A DNA stretch of 64,000 nt. Source: Zygnema cylindricum. Its lineage: Eukaryota; Streptophyta; Zygnematophyceae; Zygnematales; Zygnemataceae. The notes beneath the pieces were generated by a model. It was not told where the DNA came from. It worked only from the letters and a program-made list of their open reading frames with translations, and did no database searches. This document shows, in pieces, positions 1-13,000 of this stretch. Location: positions 42,180 through 106,179 of the forward strand of contig JBBHKE010001274.1 of assembly GCA_037447655.1 (NCBI GenBank). The letters are read 5' to 3'. Every line of letters begins with the position of its first letter. Within the stretch, counting starts at the first letter, position 1. Made by a program: the position numbers and the translations under genes.

Positions 1-109
1 TCCCCCCCCCCTCCCCTCTCTCTCTCCCCCCCTCCCCTCTCTCTCTCCCTCTCCCTCTCTTTCCCCCTCTCTCCCTCCCCCTCTTACTCTTCTCGTACCT
101 CTCATACAG
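1..109. repeat. CT-rich simple repeat ending in a splice acceptor
   Basis: Positions 1-95 are almost pure C and T, with runs of C and CTCT. The tract runs into the sequence tctcatacag at 100-109. It can serve as the polypyrimidine tract of the acceptor used by the exon that follows. It is cut by the window edge. Confidence 0.8.
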
Positions 110-202
110 GTGGCCGCCAGTGTGACTTGGGCCAAATTTGGTGAAAGGTCGCTCGCCGACTTTAAGTGGAACGTGCTTCAGGAGGAGGTGGGTCCCAACT
201 GA
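110..202 (+). CDS. 3'-terminal coding exon of an unidentified gene
   Basis: After a strong polypyrimidine tract and a catacag acceptor ending at 109, one frame stays open for 30 codons and ends in TGA at 200-202. The peptide contains WAKFGERSLADFKWNVLQEE and ends in VGPN. It has normal coding composition (W, K, E, D mixed), unlike the AT-rich, stop-dense DNA that follows. I read it as the last exon of a plus-strand gene whose other exons lie left of the window. The phase at the acceptor is assumed to be 0. I do not recognise the protein family and assign no function. The alternative is a chance open frame after a CT tract. Confidence 0.5.
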   Translation: MAASVTWAKFGERSLADFKWNVLQEEVGPN

Positions 203-2760
203 TGAAAATAATATTAGTGGTTGTACAACTAATGACAATTAATTGCAGCAGTTCAATGATAAATAGGTGTAATACTTATAACCACATTTATACACATGAT
301 GGTAATGTGAAGGCGAATATTGTGGGTGATGATAATGTAATAGTCAGTAATAAAATGGTGATAATGTAATAGTCAGTAATAAAATGGTGATAATGTAATT
401 CGATGTGTGATGATAGTGCATAGGTCGTAATATGAATGATGGTAATGTGGAGATGAGTATTGTAAAAATGGTATTGTGAAAACCGATCATAGTATCGTAA
501 AAATGGTATTGTGAAAACAGATCATATGAATGATGGTAATGTAAAGGTCCGTAGTAGGAAGGATGGAAATATAAAGACCAACGATCGTGCTAATGACCAA
601 TATCGAAATTGCGCCAGACAATTGAGTCCACATATTGGCTCATAAATGGAGGATCACAGAAGAGGAGAGGAGGAGGAAAGGAGATCGTTATGCCAGATCT
701 AGTATCAGATCAGATAGTGACAATGAGCAATAATGTGGGGAGAAAAGAGAACAGGGAGAGAAGGGAGAGGTGGGGAAGAGTGCAAAGAGGTTTGGGACTA
801 AGGTGGGAAGAAGGGGGAAGGTAGGGAGGGATGGAAAGAGTAAAAGGAGAAAGGCAATATTGGTGTGGGTACTTCCGTTGATATTGTCATGTTAACAGTT
901 TTAACTTTGTTTCTTTATTTATTTTTAGGGTGTTACTTATTCTTATATTAATGATTTTCCTTCATGAAAGTATCTCCCTTTTCAAATTATTAAAAGTTTA
1001 TGTCATTCCTTGTAAACCCCCATATCATGTTATTATTATTATTACTATTTTCCGTTCATATCTATAAATATACCATAAGTTGATATTTAGTCCATATTAG
1101 AGCTTATGAACTAAAAATGACATAATGAATTTGAGTAATTTAAGACGATTAACTTTTATGATTTCTTTGTTTTTTTCCTTTCGGTGGTTTATTTTTTCTT
1201 TACTGTGTTTTTTTTTGTTTGTATTATGATGATGAAATAGGTCGCCCGTATGGAGAAAATTACTTTCGATCAAGTTCCGGCGTTTTTACGAAGTCAAGCG
1301 ACGATTACTTTTACATAATTAACGACAAAATATTAGAAACAAACACATGATTAAAAATGTTTAAACTGGGGATACCAAATTCCGCACCAATTTGTCCCCC
1401 AATCAAAAATTTTACTTAGTCTAGGATACGCTTTTCTTTATTCCCCCCTTTTCACTTTTTCCCTTTTTCCCTTTTTCCGTCATTGGTTATTTAGTTTTTC
1501 CTTAACTATGTGATGTAATATCGAGCTGTTCAAATATTAAATATTTCTCCTGTGCAAAACTCTTTTTTTTTTTTTTTTTTGTACTAGTAGCTGATATTTC
1601 GTTCGTTAATTGTTTGAACATTCTCTCGTGTTGTTGTTAAGTTTTATCTGTTTCTATGATTAGATACATTTTACTGATTTGTCTTTTGTGTTGTGTTTTA
1701 TACACTTTTATTTGATGTGTAAGCATTGGTCTCCCGTTCCAGAGTTTGTATGTTTTTTTTTGTAAACGTAGTGTGTTACTTTTATGTTTTATTTTATGCC
1801 CTGTAAATGTGTTCTTTTTCCTGGTCTTTGTTTTCTTTTGCATGATGGTAATGATAATGATGATGATAATGATGATGTTTGTCATCATTTGTCAGTTATG
1901 TTTAGGTTCATGCTTCGAGCTTCAAAATTTTTTTTTAAAGCCGAAAGTATTTTGTATGGGCTATCAGTGAGTGCTCGCTTTTGAAAAGAAACTCGCTGAA
2001 AAAGCTTCAGTGTATTGGTTCAACTGACCGTGACACCAATTTCTGGTATTTCATTTGAATTTCTCAGATTTCACCAGTTGTTCGTAATCACCATTTGGCG
2101 TATTAATTACAAGGGTGTGGTCATGAGAATCATGATATTTAAGATGTAGTCGGGCTTGAAATGTATGAGACCGCGTTTTCTCCGTCGACCACTCTAATTT
2201 GGAGGTGGACTGTTTTACTCCTCCCTTTGCTTTAGCGGATATGTATGTTTTCTCTACGCTTGTTACAAAGCAAGTTACGTGTGTCCAAGAATTAATGTCT
2301 GATAAGGTTGTTGTCACCATGCAGTCGACCTTCTTTTGTCGTTTCCCCTTGATTCTTCATGTGCTTGTTTTCACTCTTTTGGGGTCTGTCATTTTGGAGC
2401 TTGGCTTTTTGATGCACCTACTATTTTTACTCTGCATTCACGAGTGCTTAATTCACCATCGCCCTCAATTTCGACCTTCGCCTCCATCAGCCATCTTTAC
2501 TCAGTACTCTCGTTTGTTCGTGGGACCGTGTGGGTGTCGTCCAGCTAGATGGAGTCCATTTTCCTCGTTGTTTCCATTGGGGAGACTTTATTCAAGCACA
2601 CGATACTCTTCACGACACTGTTGCTTACTATTGCTTTTGAGAGGAGACACGATTTAATTAAGAAAAAGTTGCGATGGCGGACCATTTGAGTCCACGAGGG
2701 TGGGTATTATTTTCGTTAGGAGGTTTCACAGATTATTCCGGACATGAGAACGGTACCTTT
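203..2760. other. AT-rich intergenic DNA, no supported gene
   Basis: The stretch starts with the likely 3' UTR of the left-edge gene. At about 331-395 a unit of roughly 29 bp containing gataatgtaatagtcagtaa is repeated in tandem, and related degenerate units with aaaatggtattgtgaaaac recur to about 560. The region 600-840 is purine rich, and 1850-1880 is a short gatgat/gataat microsatellite. Open frames at 2051-2320 (-) and 2199-2657 (+) overlap each other and have no recognisable domain. I see nothing else. Confidence 0.6.
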
Positions 2761-4045
2761 TGTTGATATTTGGGTATTTTCTAGGTCTTTATTAGATAGA
2801 AAAGAGTAGAGGCAGTCTGCCCCTGACTCCCTTCTCCAAGCCCCCACACTTGTCGCAGTCACTGAAGGCTGGAAAGGGAGCTAGAGCCATGGGTGCCTAA
2901 GCTCTCCAGAGAGACAGGAATAGCTAATTTATGTATATTTACCAAAAAGGAATTTGACGGTCTTAGGATTTGATCCTGGTACTTACAGTCCGTCAACCGT
3001 CCTGTAGTCGTTAGCTTTGTCCATTTAGTCTAGGACTAGTGCTGTGACATATATGGTTTGATAGATATTTAGATAGTTACAAATAGGGAATTTCATTAAA
3101 CTGGATTACGGTATTCAGGGCATAGAAACAGTTGTACTTTTTAGCACCAGACGAAATAAATAGTACGGACATTTATTTCGACGGTCCGTTTTAGTTACGA
3201 TGTAAATCGGACGGCCGTGGTAAGCGCCGACATCGCGGAAAGGAAAATTTGGCAGTTTGCAGACGCCGCCACTCCGGATGACACGTGGCAACATCGTACG
3301 GGATTACGGAATTTCCGGAACGGCAGAAAACAAATCCGGGAGTGACAAATGTCGCACTATGGCGACATTGTACAATGTACGTACAGAAAGTACTCCGGCA
3401 CTTGTACTTTCTTGTACGGTACCGTTTTCTGACGCGGCATGACCTGGCGCCACATGGAGAGATAAGATTTGGAGGCAGGAATTCCGGAGAATACAAGAGC
3501 GAATCCGGATAGGACATTTGTTGACTTATTAGCCATGTCGTACGATGTCCGTACAAAAGGTACACCGGCATTTGTACCTTTATGTACTATACAGTAATGT
3601 GATTGGTCCGTACCTCAGTACTAGAGGGTTTAGAGAGGGGTTTAGGACTTAGAATATTTCGAGTAGGTAGCTGACTCTCCCAGAGAGCACCTTGTATAAA
3701 TGGCAAACTTTGGCCAGCCATAACTATCAATTCAATTGACCAAATTCAGTGATTCTTGTTGCTGCGGACTCAGGGGAGTCCAGGCTACACAGGGGTGTAG
3801 TCGGTCAGAGTCTTTGCCTGCCTGGGTGGCTGCATTTCTTAGGGAAAGTCAAAGTGGGTGAATGTGTCCAAATCTCATATTCTAACTTTGCATTCTGTGG
3901 TGGAACTGAGCACACAGAAAGTGTTAATTCACAAGGGTGAAGCTATATTGGGGTTCTGATTGTCAAGGGGTCAATCATTTGGGTTTATATCAAGTTGGAG
4001 TCGGCACTATCTAGATTAGCTTCCTTTGGACCTGCGAATTCTGTG
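2761..4045 (+). mobile_element. LTR-type repeat, family F1 copy A
   Basis: This copy is clearly related to the two repeats at 37722-38941 and 40949-42150. It starts with tgttgatatttgggtatttt, matching tgttgaaatataagtatttt in the other copies. It shares blocks such as cttgtcgcagtcactgaag, tttgatcctggtac and gtttatatcaa, all in the same order. A TATA-like tataaat at 3695-3701 lies in the conserved context cagagagcaccttg. Homology continues a short way into the start of the gag-like frame found after copy B (ATGGA at about 4051) and is then lost, so this is an LTR plus a few internal bases, not a clean solo LTR. It is more diverged than copies B and C, so it is older. There is no coding capacity. 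Confidence 0.8.
3695..3701 (+). promoter_or_regulatory. TATA box of F1 LTR copy A
   Basis: TATAAAT lies in a context conserved in all three F1 copies (agagcac, then ttgtataaatggcaaa). The motif survives in copies that have otherwise diverged. Activity is inferred. Confidence 0.5.
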
Positions 4046-5120
4046 TGGCAATGGAGCCCATAGAATTTCACCTTTCCGCTTAACGGCGCCCGTCGGATTT
4101 TGGTGACTTTGTTTTGGCAAACCTTGCCTCGGTTAAAATCGTTCATGAGGTAGCTCAACATGTTGGAGTAGCCGAGCGTGACGTTGCTAAGAAAAAAGAT
4201 ACGTGATTTTGCGCACCGCAGTCTTATGGATGACTTTAATCCGATGGTGGTCAAGAGATTTGGTTGTTTGGGAGTTGCTTTAGATGCATTCCTCTTTACT
4301 TGTGGTTGGCGTTCTTTCAAGAGGAGGGGCCATGGAAGCCCTCCTGCTTTTGCTTCTCTTTATCTCTTGTACAATGTTCGCAAGCTTCTTTCCTCCCTTG
4401 GTCTTCCATTGTTGTTATGGATTGTCGACGTGTTCCCGAACTCCGTGCTGTGGTTAGCTTGAGGGATTTCAGGGGTTGGTTTTAGTATTTCTTTGGCTAT
4501 GTCAAGGCTTGGTTAGGTAGTTTTCCCTTTAAGTAGGCTAATTTGTTGTTGCTTTTGTCTCGGTGTTCCTTTCAATGTTGGATTGCCTCGTTTGTGTGTC
4601 ACTTTCGTTCACAATGTTTTTCATTTTAGCCTTCTCGCACCGGTGTTCTATTTTTCAGTTTTTCAGTTTCGTTTTCGCGTGCCTTTTTTCCTCACATGTT
4701 CTCGTACCCTTTACCGTTGTGCTTTCTTAATGGAGTTATTCCCAAAGATATTTGTAATACTACATAATTTGCTCTTTTGGGTTTTCAATTCCCGAAGAGT
4801 GAGACCTTCCTTGATTGGATACACGCCACGTGTTGATACATGCTATGCAGGATTTTATTTAAAAAAATTTGTTTTCCTCGGTTATAAAACATACGAATTT
4901 TGCCATTGAATGTCAATGTAGGGCTCTTGCTATGGAATAGTACACGTGGTATCCTTGTTTGGGTAAATATATTGTTTCTGGGTTTTATATTAGTGTTATG
5001 AATTCTAAGTCTATTTCGAGTGAGGTGCTCGATTCTCCATCGTTTAAAGAAGCAACGTTAAGGTGAAAGAAATAGTTTCACGAAACTATTATATGTGCTA
5101 ATTTTAAAAGTTGGAGGCAC
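4046..5120. other. intergenic DNA, no supported gene
   Basis: This stretch follows F1 copy A. Open frames at 4178-4462, 4264-4485 and 4583-4909 (+) and at 3985-4320 (-) overlap one another. They show no domain, no homologous repeat in the window and no good splice context. I see no feature up to the target duplication of the hAT-like element. Confidence 0.5.
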
Positions 5121-5128
5121 CTATATAG

Positions 5129-5908
5129 TAGTGTTGTGTATCGGTAAGGATTTGCCGGTAACCGATATGGGTCTTTTTTCGGGTAGCCGATAATCGATAT
5201 ACTGGTACGATATATCGTTATCGGTGTTATCGCCGATAAATAACCGATATTTATCGGTTATTATCGGCGATAACACCGGTATCGATAACTATCGGCGATA
5301 TCTGTACGGACCGCACAGATAAATGTACGGCTAGTACACTCAACTGTACGTGTTATTCCCCGGACGCGCCGCGGACCCCAAAATCCCAATGAATAAATAT
5401 ATATTTTTACTATTTTATAAAAACTAATATTTCCTCAAATAAGTGCCCCTGAATCGTCAAAAGATGGTGGCAGTAAGCTGCAGTAAATGGCGGCAGTCTG
5501 ACAGATGTGCTCGTTTGATCTGTTCGTCTGTACGTTTGTTTTTCGAAAAAGTTTGATTTAAAATTTTACAATGTAATTTAATTTGTTCGTTTCAATATTA
5601 TAGTTTTTGAACTATAAAGTATTGTTTTAAATTTATTGACGTTTATGTGCTGCGTTGTCCGTAATATATTTTAGTTAAACAGATACGGAACAGATACATT
5701 ATACGGCATACCACGCTATATAAAGTACATAATATAATACAGTATGTTATATAGTACTATTGTATGCATACTATATGTTTTAAAAGTTATCGCCGATATG
5801 GAATTTGTTGGTCTCCGACCGATATATCAGTATCTCTGACCGTTCGATAACCGATAACTATCGGTATTGGTGTTATCACGATAAATTTTTAGCCGATACA
5901 CAACACTA
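5129..5908. mobile_element. non-autonomous hAT-like DNA transposon (780 bp)
   Basis: The ends are inverted repeats, TAGTGTTGTGTATCGG on the left and its complement CCGATACACAACACTA on the right. They are flanked by an exact 8-bp direct duplication, ctatatag, at 5121-5128 and 5909-5916. An 8-bp duplication and TAGNG-type termini are the usual signature of hAT transposons. The sub-terminal regions (about 5140-5310 and 5780-5900) are packed with ATCGATA and ATCGGT motifs in both orientations, including a large palindrome around 5220-5275 with taaccgatatttatcggtta at its centre. Such arrays are typical transposase-binding subterminal repeats. No transposase frame is present, so movement would need a transposase from elsewhere. 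Confidence 0.88.
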
Positions 5909-5916
5909 CTATATAG

Positions 5917-6589
5917 TAACCTAAGTTGAGGCTATATTAAGAAAAAAAACATACCGATTTTATTAAAAGCGCAATGGTAAGCCATCTGAGTCCGTGAGTC
6001 CGTGGGATGCACAAAGATGCAGCAATGCAAAAACTAATAAGCTACACGTGGAGGGAAGCAAACAAAAAAGATAAGCAAGGAAAAAGCTCGTATTGAGTAC
6101 ATTAGACACTACTTTTAGTTTTAAGACAGATTTGGAGTTTGGCAAAAGTGAGCGGCTCAATTGATTCCTCATGTTGATGTCATCGATGTGGCAAGAAAAT
6201 AACAAAAAATATTGCGATATCTATCGAGAAAATTCAGTATGTTACGTCCCCGTGTTAAATGCAACAATTGTAAGTTCGATGTAACAAAATTAAACCGGTA
6301 AAACTAAAACGTGAACGTTTAATAGAACGCTCATGTTTTTATTCGTCCAAAATTGTCAAGTTCCTCTACGGTCGAACTTTTCATTCAGCAGATCGACTGT
6401 TACGGACACGAGATAACATTTAAATTATGTTTTTTTACCACGGTTAATTTGTAGGATTGCCATAGAAACGTAGAGTACCGTACTGTACCTTTTCAGATCC
6501 TTTACCTTTTTCGGCTTTTCCATTGGATTAAAAATTAAGAGTGTGCACGGAGAAAATATGGCGATTAAAACATCGAATTTAGTACAGTA
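5917..6589. other. intergenic DNA upstream of NUP133
   Basis: No coding region is supported; the minus-strand frame at 5963-6205 has no recognisable domain. From about 6538 the sequence gtgtgcacggagaaaata resembles the inverse of gtgtgtacggagaaaagatg found inside the T4 hairpin, so an older T-related fragment may abut T4. Confidence 0.4.
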
Positions 6590-6805
6590 CACCGTGAATC
6601 GCTATTAGCGTCAATGTTTTTTTCGCCACTTAAAACATCTTTTCCCGTACACACTTGTCGAATTTTCAATTGGAGACCGCCAATCGGAAGCTGAGAATGT
6701 TACCTTTCAATCGCAACCGTCAGATCCACAATCAGACAAGTGTGTACGGAGAAAAGATGTTCTAAGTGTCGAAAAAAATATTGACGCTAATAGCGATTCA
6801 CGGTG
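6590..6805. mobile_element. T-family TIR element, copy T4 (216 bp hairpin)
   Basis: This is an almost perfect inverted repeat. The left arm begins CACCGTGAATCGCTATTAGC and the right arm is its complement, ending at 6805. TA flanks both sides (6588-6589 and 6806-6807). The arms pair over about 65-70 bp around an 85-bp loop. It belongs to the same family as T1, T2, T3 and T5. It has no coding capacity and ends about 200 bp upstream of the NUP133 start codon. Confidence 0.8.
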
Positions 6806-6944
6806 TACTGGTAGCAATTCACGGTGTAGTAACAAAGAAACGACAGCCGGTTTGACTGCATTCAAAAGTTTAAAACTTCAGACGAGCCTTCGCGCGTAGT
6901 CACTCTAATAACAGTTTGCACTTTTTTCCACAACTTTATTGTCA

Positions 6945-6954
6945 GCCACGTGGC
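6945..6954. promoter_or_regulatory. palindromic G-box upstream of NUP133
   Basis: GCCACGTGGC is a perfect 10-bp palindrome containing the CACGTG core that plant bZIP and bHLH factors bind. It lies 52 bp upstream of the NUP133 ATG, and a second CACGTG core lies at 6991-6996. Known: G-boxes near starts are common cis-elements in plants. Inferred: a role here. Confidence 0.45.
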
Positions 6955-7005
6955 ACCTGAAGGAGTTCTCTCTCTGCCAAACGTCGTTGCCACGTGTATG
7001 TCGTG

Positions 7006-10000
7006 ATGTTTTCTTCTGCAGGCAGCGGCGCTCCTGCCACGCGGCGTGAGCAGAGCTCTCCTCAGCCTATACCTTCGGCATTAAGCTTCGCTCCTACTGG
7101 AACTCCAGATTCTCCTTGGTGGCAAGGCCGTACAGTTCCTCTCGCTAGGTGAATGATTTGTGGAAGCCATGGATTCCATTTATGAATAAATTGACATACA
7201 GTTTTGTGAAGCCATGAGCTGTTTCTAGAAATAAATCATCATTTATTCCATAGTTCAAATCGTGTGATTACAATTGGAAACTCTATTTGCGGTTTCCCCG
7301 TACTATACGCGTGTTTTACGATTTTTCCGAGTATAATACTGTATAGCATGGGGTGAATACATGTAGTGTTTCCAATTGTCGTTGCACTTATGATTTGTTT
7401 AGCAAAATTGTCTCATCTTATTTCTTCGGTGGATCCATGGATTCGGTAGAAGGTCATTAGGTGAGGGTAAAATTTACGGTTTAGAATTAGGGTTCTATGC
7501 TATAGTTTGATCGTGATTCTTGCTTCTATACACTGCAAGTATCTAAAATCTATGTAAATGTAGGTTTCATGACAAATGTATTACGCATTATTGCGAGCTT
7601 GTTTTATATGCTGAAGACTTAACAAAGGTTTAACATGTACCTATCCTCGTGGCTAGAAATGTCCTTTCTCTTCGGTAAATTGCAAGGGTAGCTGCAGGAA
7701 GTTTAATAAATCAAGTAAAATTGATTGCTTTTCAATTGTTTTTAATTGTTTTCCTTGCTCTTCGATATTAGTGGCTAGGATGTCGTAGAGCATAATTGTA
7801 GAGCAATTGTAATAAAAGCTGACATCAGAAATAGTGTGGCGAGGAGCCAAATTTGGAGCAGTGAATATGTGGTGAAGAGAAAGCACTCCCTTGCTATTTG
7901 TGTAAAGGAATTATTAGTACTAAAGCGAAATTGGTTTCAATAAGATTGCGACGTGTATTGTTGTTAGCGTCAAGGAATTATAACGATGGAGTTTATTAGA
8001 GTTATTAATTCCCAATCAGTCCTAAATGACGTGGCACTCAAAATTTAAATTATTTCCATTAGATCAATTTATCGCCTTTGTTATTTTACACATGAAGTTG
8101 TAAATCCTTTAGGACTTTGGTTTGTGCATTATGGAACTTCTCCCCCTCCTGGTTTTGACTTTTTTTTTTCCTGTTTCCATTAAATGCCTTTCTTACTTCT
8201 TTTTTCTTCCCCTTCAATGTCTTCTTCGGACCATTGTTTTAAAGTGTGAAAAGTATGACACGTTACCTGTGTTTTCACCACACTATACCCGTAGTATACC
8301 CGTTAAACCCATATGTTATGTAAATAATACAGGGTGTCCGGATTTAAAGTTTCCACTCGTTTCTGCATTTAGAACTATCGTTAAGACATGTCCTTGATGG
8401 AAGCTGTCCGTCAGTTGTACATTTTTACCACATTTTCTGAGTTCTTTAGCAAAAAAAACTGTGTAGAGAACAAAGACAGGCTATGTCTATGCCTCCTTGT
8501 GTGCTCCTAATGATATATTTTTTATTATCCACAGGGTTTCACCAGCTGTCCATCCCGAGGACAAGAAAAAAAGGTCGGAAAGAGGACCGGTTCTTTTGTG
8601 CCACCTGCCACAAGCTCTTCGGGTGGCACAAGAGGCAGCTCTTAGAAATTTGGAAACAGGTCAGCACCTCACTCTTTTTAATCTTTTCCCTTTGACGATT
8701 GCCCATCGCTATTATTAGTGTTAATAACGCTTATTCGATGGTGGCTTTTTGTAACCGAAAATCACAACAATATGTTAATAACTCTTTTAAGGGAGTGGAC
8801 TACAAGGGGCCATGTCTCTTTATACTACATTAGTATTATTCATTCTAATTCCTCATTTACACCAAAATATTATTTTACTCAAATAGCAACAGGCAGTGTA
8901 CACTGCGCATCGCTATCAAGTAGAATGCATACAGCAATTTAGTGTAAGAACACTCCCTTTAATATTGTTATTAACACTGTTTTGTGATTTTTGGTTAAAA
9001 AACTTGCACCAAAGTAGTAGTAGTAGTCAAATGGCTTTAACAAGTTATTGGTGAAGATGATTCGTGATGAGACATACCCAGGTTCATTTGTTAGCAAGAA
9101 ACTTTTTATTTCTTGCTTCAAAGTTGTATGAATGGTCAGGTTCAACTGCCTTAGTACCTATAAGTTTACACTTACATCCGGCGTGAACACTTTCAGAGAT
9201 GCACTTCTGCACAAAAATGGCTAAGTTAATGATTTTGACTGAAAAAAAATAAATGACATCTTCTTGGTTCTGGTTTTCACAGTAAACAACTCGTAATGTA
9301 CGGTTATCCACCCAAGTTTATGAACACGACGACTTGTGGTTGCAGAATAACTTTCTTGAATAGTTGTCACTTTACCATAACAACAAATTATTTGAACTTT
9401 AGATAGTTATTCTGAGAAGTACAATGTGTAATTTGGAGAAAAGTTCAAACTCTAAGAAAACTCAAAACAAGCGGTCCAAATCACAGTTAAAATCTGTGAA
9501 AAGAATGGAAACTCTATATGTGGTAATCCCATACTGTACGCGTATCATACGGTGTACTATGCGTAAAGTAGGCGACCAGAGATAGCGTTTCCAATCGTTT
9601 TTGCATGCTTGAACTATGGTTCAAACGACGGAAATATTTTAATGTCAGCCGTACTACAATACAACCCAAAAAAAGAAAAACGGATTTCTGTTACACTCCA
9701 TTGTAGACTGAAGTTAAAAAATGCACTGTAAAGTGTTTTATTTCAGTTGCACTTCACACTTCTTGTTTTTTTTTCTGTGTGCGTGTTGTGTATCCATATT
9801 TCTTAATTTAAGTTGTTTTGTTTTTCTTTGCATGTCTTTCATTTGTACTTATTTGTACTTATATGTGATTTGTTTGTGCTACATTTGTACTTTAACTGCA
9901 TTTACATACATTTCCTGTTTACAGTAATATGTGCGGTACAAATTACAACAAAATTATTTTGGCTTTGTTCATCTCGTAATTGGCACTTGGTTCAAATAAC

Positions 10001-13000
10001 CGGGCAAGAGAAAATAATTTTGAACTGTCAATTGTGGTTCAAATTCTGTGTTGTTACGGGTAACCAGTTTTCCTATCGTGGCACCTTGCTCCACAGTATT
10101 GATCATCCTCATGTTACATGGTCCTGTTGTAATTGTTATTGGTTTTGCTGTTGCACTTCCGACGTAATGACGTTTGACCTTATTAAATTGTACTTTACAA
10201 AGGAGTGCAACGTCTGTATAGATGTATATTATAATGTGGAAATGCACGTCTCACCGCTTATAGTTTTCCACATATAACTGCCTGTTTTCTACATCACAGA
10301 ATATTCTTGTGCTGTATGAGCATATCATAGAGGCAATCAACTAGTGAGCCAGTTCAATGTTAGTAAGCCACTATAGGTGTCCACTTTGCACTGCTTGCAG
10401 ATGACCTTGTAGAGGTTAATGGAGGACTTGACCCGACTACTGGCATCGCGTGGATGTTGTTTGGCTCCAAACTATATGTGTGGAACTACGTCGCCTCTTT
10501 ACATCCACAACAATGTACCATCTTGGATTTTCCTTCAAGCTTCACAAAGGCGGACACAGGAGGAAGCATTGTCGCAGTCCAATGGTTCGTTCAAGTTGTC
10601 TCGCCTTCGGACACTTCTGGGAGCGTGGACTCGTCTACCCCTAAACGCCAAAAGTCCTTTGCCTTTGCTACAACTAACACTTCTGAAGGGGGGATTTCGG
10701 AAGAAAGCTCACCAGGGAAAACAGATAGTCTGTCTGGAGGAAATATTGGCATAGCTGTGTTGCATAAGAAAACTATGGCAGTCGTCTATTGGCCAGATAT
10801 CACCCATGCGGATGGGGGGGGTATGGTTGTTGGTCGAGTTAATGAAGAATGGGTCCTTCCACATGGTTCTGGTCTTCGTCCTAGCGGCAGTTTTGGTAGC
10901 CGTGTGAAGCACTCCGATTTTGTGACAGCTGTCATTGCTATTGGGAAGTGTACAGAGAAAAGCACAGATGAAGGTGATATCTTACAAAACGGTGAACCTA
11001 GCAGTGGGGAGCTGACAGGAGGGGGCGTCAGTGAAAAGCAAGGGGCCAATGTGGGTATGGAGGTAAGGGAAGAGCCGCCCGGTTGCATATTAGTGGTCGG
11101 CTGTAATAGTGGAGAACTATGGAGGCTTGACTGCTCAACGCAAGGAGTTCGTCGATTGCGACTTGGTCGAGAAGCTGACGCATCGAATTCTCGGTCGGCT
11201 ACCTTTGGAATGTTGGCGTTTGGAAGAAGTTCACAGGCTCCAGCGACAGTTCGTGGGATCGTTGTTCTTCCGGATACTCCTGTTGTGCCAGTCAACAGTC
11301 AATCTGACTTTTCGGGTTCCAAGCAACCAAGTCCCATGGGAATGTGGGGAATACAGGAACGAAGTCCATCAGATGAGGGAGGTCTTGCTTCTGGAGGAAG
11401 TCGATCCTTAGGACAAGCGGGATTCTCGGGATTCAGACAGAAGAGTAAGCAGAAAAAACAGCAACAACAGCAACATGTACAACAACAGGAGCTTGAGAGA
11501 CAGGAGAAGGAGAATATTCAACAAGCTGCAGAGGACATGGAGAGAGGGGGAAGATCTATGTGCCGGTTTTTATTGCTTACAGCAGCAGGTTTAGAAGCAT
11601 GGGCTTTGCAAATGCAGCCTGGTGGTAAGGCGAGTCTTGCCTGGGCTTATGATATCCTGGGAGACTCAGCGGTACATATGGATCTTGCGGGACAGAAACA
11701 GGTCTGGCTCTTAGACCTCGCCCTTTCAGTCGAATGCGATTCAGTGATAGTTCTTTTGGCTTCTCTTTGCAAAGATCGTGCCTCAGTAAGTAGTTACAAC
11801 ACCCAGTATTGGCTGCTGTCATTCATTCTCCCTCCGAAATCATCTCTTCAGCCTCTTACTAAGCCTCTAACTCAGCCCCCACAAGCCCTGGCATCTCCTA
11901 CCCCTTCTCCTCCCACTTCCCGTCCCTCCACTCCATCTATTCGATCTTCATCAAGCCAGAAATCAACTCCAGGCTCCTCTAAAGAAAACAGTGTAGCTCC
12001 AGCGTTTAGACTGGAACGAAAAAGACCAGCTCGAATATTTGTCCCTAAAGCACGTGTGGAGGACGAAGAGACTATGTTACTTCTACATTTGACTTTAGGA
12101 GGAAAACCGAAAGATTCTGCTGTGGTTTTGGCAAGTGATGGAACTGCCACAGTGGCAGTTTTTGATAAGGGAGAGCCTTTATTGTACCAGGCAGATCCCA
12201 ATTGGCCGGCCGGTCGAGTCTTGGGAGTCGGTTATTTGCCTCGGTGGACCTCGGGAAGTATTTTAACCAGGGAAGGTTTTCCGGAAGAGAAGTCTCCGGG
12301 GGAGAATAGGGCAAAAGAGTTCGAAGGAGGTGCCCAGGAAATGGGGTTCGGGAGCTTGAGGTTTGGGAACTTGTCCTCTGGTAGGTTGTTTGATGAACAA
12401 GGGAGTACAGGGACAGTGAGAGAAGGCCCAAGAGGTGAGGCTGGACGAGAATGGGCCCTGTTGACCGAAAGAGGAGGTGTATGGGTTTTGCCAGAGGAGG
12501 AGATTTTTGAGAAGGCAGTCGATTCTTTTGGAAGGCTGCGTAAGAGGGATAGCAGAGGACAAAAAATGGAGGGGGGATTCGAAACTGGGGCTGAAGGTGG
12601 TGTCAAATTGTTGTTAGGAATGAAGGGTCCTAACGTTCAAAAATGGGAGGAAGGAGATGTACCCACGACCGGTCTTAGTCCTGATTTCCAAAATGTGGGA
12701 GTGGGACGACAAAGTTCAACAACCTCTCTGAATCAACTTGAGACAACAAGAGAGAGACAAGTGGAAGACAGAGAAGGTATGTCTATTGAGGGATTCGACG
12801 AAGGGAATCTGACAACAAGGGCTGGTCACAGAATCGGGAGAGACAGGAGTTTAGTCATTGAAGCAATGGAACAGGAATCCTCAATGGAGGGAGTGGAGAA
12901 GATAATGGACGCTTTTACCATCGGAGACATAGTTGGTTTCCTTCAAATGCTGAGGAATTCTGGAGCTTTTGAAGTGGGAGGACGGAGAAATGTACTTGCG

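Noticed and set aside
2199-2657. 152-residue plus-strand frame
   Set aside because: Overlapping frames occur on both strands, composition is hydrophobic and Ser-rich without a domain, and no splice or homologue support is seen.
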